Part shown: in pieces, positions 60,914-64,000 of the stretch | Layout: each line of letters starts with the position of its first letter | Position numbering within the stretch: position 1 is the stretch's first letter | Assembly (NCBI RefSeq): GCF_020283565.1 | Contig: NC_060063.1 | Span: 26,218,777-26,282,776, forward strand | Origin: Trifolium pratense | Lineage: Eukaryota; Streptophyta; Magnoliopsida; Fabales; Fabaceae | Length of the DNA: 64,000 nt | Direction of reading: 5' to 3' | The notes under the pieces: generated by a model | The model's database searches: none | What the model saw: the letters and a program-made list of their open reading frames with translations, nothing else | What the model was told of the DNA's origin: nothing | Position numbers and translations under genes: made by a program

Positions 60914-60980
60914 CCTCATTTAGAGTCTCTCTATTCCATTGTCACAATCGATCAAACCAAAAGAAAACAATTCTTTGAAA

Positions 60981-61307
60981 ATGAATAGGGAGAAAGATCA
61001 ATCTCTTACCACCAAAGACTCCAAAATTCAACGTCCCCTTGGAAGGGGAAGAATCAAGAAACCAGCCTTCAAACCTCCACGCACCAGATTTCCTCACCCT
61101 AGGAGGGTAAAAGATAAGGAAGTGGAAACCATCGTCCTCTCCTCTGATTCCTCTAGCTCAGACGATACTGACTCAGACTATGCTGAATTCCTCAGCACCT
61201 GGGAGCCTGATGAGCAGTTTCCAGGATCTCTTTCTTCTGAGAAAGAGGATTCTCAAGCATCTGAGCACTCCAGTTCTGATTCTAAGGAAGAAGAAACTGA
61301 GGACTAG
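60981..61307 (+). CDS. Acidic serine-rich protein, antisense to the retrotransposon, 108 aa
   Basis: Starts at the first ATG after the TATA box (MNREKDQSLTTKDSKIQRPL). Residues 20-50 are strongly basic (GRGRIKKPAFKPPRTRFPHP, RRVKDK). The C-terminal half is acidic and serine-rich (IVLSSDSSSSDDTDSDYAEF, SSDSKEEETED). The IVLSSDSSSSDD stretch resembles a SUMO-interacting motif (hydrophobic core followed by Ser/Asp), and the basic part could be a nuclear localisation or nucleic-acid-binding region; both are inference. Unlike the neighbouring frames it has no stop or frameshift. It is convergent with integrase, whose stop lies 152 bp away. I do not recognise a family. Confidence 0.6.
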   Translation: MNREKDQSLTTKDSKIQRPLGRGRIKKPAFKPPRTRFPHPRRVKDKEVETIVLSSDSSSSDDTDSDYAEFLSTWEPDEQFPGSLSSEKEDSQASEHSSSDSKEEETED

Positions 61308-61402
61308 GATAAACCCTAAGTGGTGATCCTGCAACATTCAACCATTCTTGTATTTTCTTGAATCATTCTTGAATGATTGGTTGTAATGTTTTATTTTTAA
61401 TG

Positions 61403-61408
61403 AATAAA
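61403..61408 (+). terminator. Polyadenylation signal of the small antisense gene
   Basis: AATAAA about 95 bp after the stop at 61307, preceded by TTGTAATG and T-rich sequence typical of plant poly(A) regions. Confidence 0.5.
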
Positions 61409-61459
61409 CTTTTATTTTCTTGGCAGTTTTCTTTACCATTTCGCATCTTTAATTCTGAA

Positions 61460-62335
61460 CTACTCGTTCTTTATGCGTATTTCTTGTAACGTTGGCTTAT
61501 ATCTCTTCAAATATTTGCCATTCATGTTCACTGAACGTTGTTCAGGCGTTAATTCTTCAATCTCATAAGCCCCATTGGATAATACCTGGGAGATCTTGAA
61601 TGGTCCTTCCCAATTAGGAGACCATTTCCCAAAGACTTTATCTCTTCTATCCATGGGAAGAATAACTTTCCAAACCAAATCTCCTAAGTTAAAGGCTTTA
61701 GGTTTAACTTTTTTATTGTAAGCTTTGGCAATTCTTTCTTTTTGTCGAACTAATGCATCTAATGCTTGCAATCTCTCCTCATCTACATCTACCAACTCAT
61801 CTAACATCAAGTTCCAATAATGGTCAGTAGGTAGTTCCAATTGCCTTTGCACTCGGATTGATTGCATCATAACCTCCACAGGCAATACAACATCATGACC
61901 ATAAGTCAGTCGAAAAGGAGTTGAACCTGTTGATTCCTTAGGAGAATTTCTACATGCCCATAGAACTTGATCCAAAGTTCTGTGCCAATTCTTTGGCTTT
62001 TGAGCAATATGTTTTTTGATTAGACCAATTATGACCTTGTTAGCTGCTTCGACTTGACCATTTGCTTGAGCATAGTAAGGTGTCGAAGTTATCAGCCTAA
62101 AACCTGCTTGTTCAGCAAAGTCTTGCATTTTTCGTCCCACAAACATTGTCCCTTGGTCTGTAGTAAAAGTTTCAGGGAGCCCAAACCTATAAATAATGTG
62201 GTTTTGGATGAAATTAATCACAACCTCCTGATCCACATTTGTTAGAGCCACAGCCTCTATCCACTTAGTGAAATAATCAATTCCAACCAGTATATAGCGC
62301 TGATTTTTTTGATGAAGCTGGCCTGATTTCGCCAA
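61460..62335 (-). pseudogene. Integrase core and C-terminus of the right retrotransposon
   Basis: The catalytic triad is visible: Asp in GIDYFTKWIEA, Asp in FTTDQGTMFVG and Glu in NGQVEAANK, followed by ACRNSPKESTGSTPFRLTYG and a C-terminal region with WEGPFKISQVLSNGAYEIEE. The frame ends at TAA (61460) after a normal C-terminus. It is out of register with the upstream pol frame by one base change in an A7 run (T7 at 62304-62310 on the plus strand), so it is cut off from its start. Confidence 0.88.
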
Positions 62336-64000
62336 TTAAATCTAAGGCCCAACCCCTGAAAGGCCAAAGCTTGACAATCGAATGCAATTCGCTTGCGGGA
62401 ACATGTTGTATCCCTGCATGTTTTTGACATTCTTGACACCCTTTTGCGTACTCTATACAATCCTTAAGCATGGAAGGCCAATATAACCCTTGTCGAAACA
62501 AAAGCCATTTCATTTTGTGGCCTGCTTGATGGGCGCCACAGGCCCCACTATGAACATTGGAAGTTGCTACATATGCCTCATTTTCATTAAGACATTTCAA
62601 CAAAACTCCTTCAGGTGTTTTCTTAAACAATTCATTCCCAATGATTGTGTAGCTTAAGGCTCTATACTTAACCTTTCTTTCAGTTGTACCTACTGGATTC
62701 TCCAAGTAGTTGACAATGGGTTTCCTCCAATCATTATCAACTAAGTTATCAATGACGAAAATTTCAGCCATCACCTCATCAAAGTGCGAATCTACTACTT
62801 CAAGGTTTCCTTCGACACTTTGCTCGTTTGCCCCCAGCTGCTCAAATGCTGTCGACACATTGGGCATTGGCTCACATGAAATTAGTTTCTCTTTAATCTC
62901 AACTAATTCCTCTAGTTTTTCTTTTGTCATCTTATAACCAGAAGCAATTTGAGCTAAATTATTTGCCTCTTGATTCTCAATTCGAGGTACATGCCGAATA
63001 TCACATGAATCGAAACGTTTTAGCAAAGAAAATGCAATAACAAAGTACTTCATCAAATGCTCTTGAATGCATTTATACTACTTTGTTAATTGCTTTATTA
63101 CTAATTCAGAATCACCTCTTATTTTAACATGTTTTGCCCCCAGGTCTAAAAGAATCTTTAGGCCTGCAATTAAAGCCTCATACTCAGCCTCATTGTTGGA
63201 GCAAGCCCCATTAATCTTATACCTAAACTTTGTTGGAATTCTCAATGGAGAAATAATCAAGATTCCAATTCCTGTACCATGTTTATGCCTTGAGCCGTCG
63301 AAATATAAAATCCAGGGCTCAAAATCTACATAAGTTACTGGAGCTTCGACTACTGAATGATCAGCAAGGAAATCAGCAACTATTTGGCCTTTGACAGCCC
63401 TCAAAGATTGATAAGTTAGTGAATACTCTGTTAAAGCCAAAGCCCACTTTCCAATTCTACTATGCAAAATTGGTTTCAATAACATATGCTTAATAATGTC
63501 AAAGTGAGAATAGACATAAACATCAACTGGCTTAATATATTGCTTAAGTTTGGTACAAGAAATATACAAACATAAACAAAGCTTTTCAATTGAACTATAT
63601 CTAGTTTCTGCATCATTTAAAATTCTACTTAGATAATAAATAGCTTTTTCTACGCCATTTTCATCCTCTTGAGCGAGCATGCTTCCAATAGTTGAATCTG
63701 ATGCTGAAATATACAACTTCATTGCCTTATCTCAAATAGGAGGCATTAAGGTAGGAGGCTTCGACAAATATGTCTTAATCTCATCAAATGCCTTTTGCTG
63801 TTCTATTCCCCATTCGAATACATCATCTTTCTTGAGCTTTAGCAGTGGAGAGAACGGTTGAGCCTTCCCACTTAGGTTTGAAATAAACCTTCTCAAAAAA
63901 TTGATCTTACCTAGCAAAGACTGAAGCTGTTTCTTTGTTCCTGGAGGCTTCGTCTCCATGATAGCCTTTGTCTTGTTTTGATTGATTTTTATGCCCTTTT
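62304..64000 (-). pseudogene. RNase H, second RNase H and integrase zinc finger of the right retrotransposon
   Basis: From the right edge: RT connection (KKQLQSLLGKINFLRRFISN), RNase H (MKLYISASDSTIGSMLAQED, YLSRILNDAETRYSSIEKLC), second RNase H-like domain (WILYFDGSRH, NNEAEYEALIAGLK, IRGDSELVIKQL), then the integrase HHCC finger (VHSGACGAHQAGHK, CQECQKHAG). Stops at 63732-63734 and 63078-63080 and the frameshift at 62304-62310 break an otherwise continuous frame. Both stops are one C-to-T change from sense codons. Confidence 0.87.

Larger units (their letters stand above)
55658..64000 (-). mobile_element. Second Ty3/gypsy Tat-type retrotransposon, 3' part, with antisense genes
   Basis: On the minus strand, from the right edge: RT end and RNase H, second RNase H-like domain, integrase (ending at 61460), a 5.1-kb non-pol region and a 3' LTR at about 55658-56327. 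Gag, most of RT and the 5' LTR are off the right edge. The non-pol region carries two genes on the plus strand. Extra, sometimes antisense, reading frames in this position are a known feature of some Tat-lineage elements (recalled). Several stops and a frameshift in pol show that this copy is not intact. Confidence 0.85.

Noticed and set aside
60939..60980. N-terminal extension of the 108-aa frame
   Set aside because: It begins at a TTG codon, not ATG; the first ATG after the TATA box is at 60981.
62304..62310. Programmed frameshift at the A7 run in pol
   Set aside because: The site could be slippery, but it lies inside integrase where no such signal is expected, and nearby stops show general decay; a simple homopolymer indel is more likely.

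Overview
This is a plant nuclear window, most likely from a legume of the Medicago/Trifolium type. It is AT-rich, has spliced genes with GT..AG introns, and is dense in Stowaway, Tourist, hAT, Mutator-like and Helitron elements. The species call is inference; no species-specific marker was read.

Layout. (1) Positions 1-5706 are the 5' part of a Ty3/gypsy Tat-type LTR retrotransposon on the minus strand (5' LTR, PBS, gag, protease, RT, RNase H, second RNase H, integrase). Its polyprotein frame is open apart from one stop just before the RT YMDD box. (2) Positions 5707-11880 hold no intact gene: a long foldback with a coding-like remnant, a Tourist MITE, a GC-rich motif cluster and a 43-bp tandem palindrome array. 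(3) Positions 12234-19096 (minus) hold an eight-exon REVEILLE-type MYB gene (331 aa) whose introns carry a Stowaway MITE, a SINE and a 408-bp tandem duplication. (4) Positions 19448-28100 are transposon-derived: two Stowaways, a probable 3.1-kb Helitron containing an RNase H scrap and a Mutator-like element, and gene-free AT-rich DNA. (5) Positions 28230-29687 (plus) hold a single-exon NKAP/MAS2 gene. (6) Positions 29.7-37.2 kb contain a 191-bp tandem duplication, a transcript-like region with no long reading frame, and a 1.1-kb Mutator-like element. (7) Positions 37280-40263 (minus) hold a two-exon gene of the Arabidopsis At1g01500 family. (8) Positions 41-48.2 kb contain a hAT element, two nested opposite Helitrons, a LINE remnant and MITEs. 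(9) Positions 48498-50412 (minus) hold a three-exon heavy-metal-associated isoprenylated protein (HIPP). (10) Positions 50.4-55.6 kb are MITEs, Mutator-like foldbacks and a LINE scrap. (11) Positions 55658-64000 are the 3' part of a second Tat-type retrotransposon (pol on minus, 3' LTR at about 55658-56327). Between pol and the 3' LTR it carries two genes on the opposite strand: a spliced plant-mobile-domain/coiled-coil gene of about 1,150 codons and a 108-aa acidic serine-rich gene.

The host genes serve unrelated roles: clock transcription, RNA processing/rDNA regulation, a membrane-anchored protein of unknown function, and an isoprenylated metal-domain protein. From memory, their set resembles the Arabidopsis At1g01490-At1g01520 neighbourhood (HIPP, At1g01500, RVE3), which suggests conserved microsynteny swollen by transposons. 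The most unusual content is the antisense cargo of the right-hand retrotransposon, the nested Helitrons and the palindromic 43-bp array.
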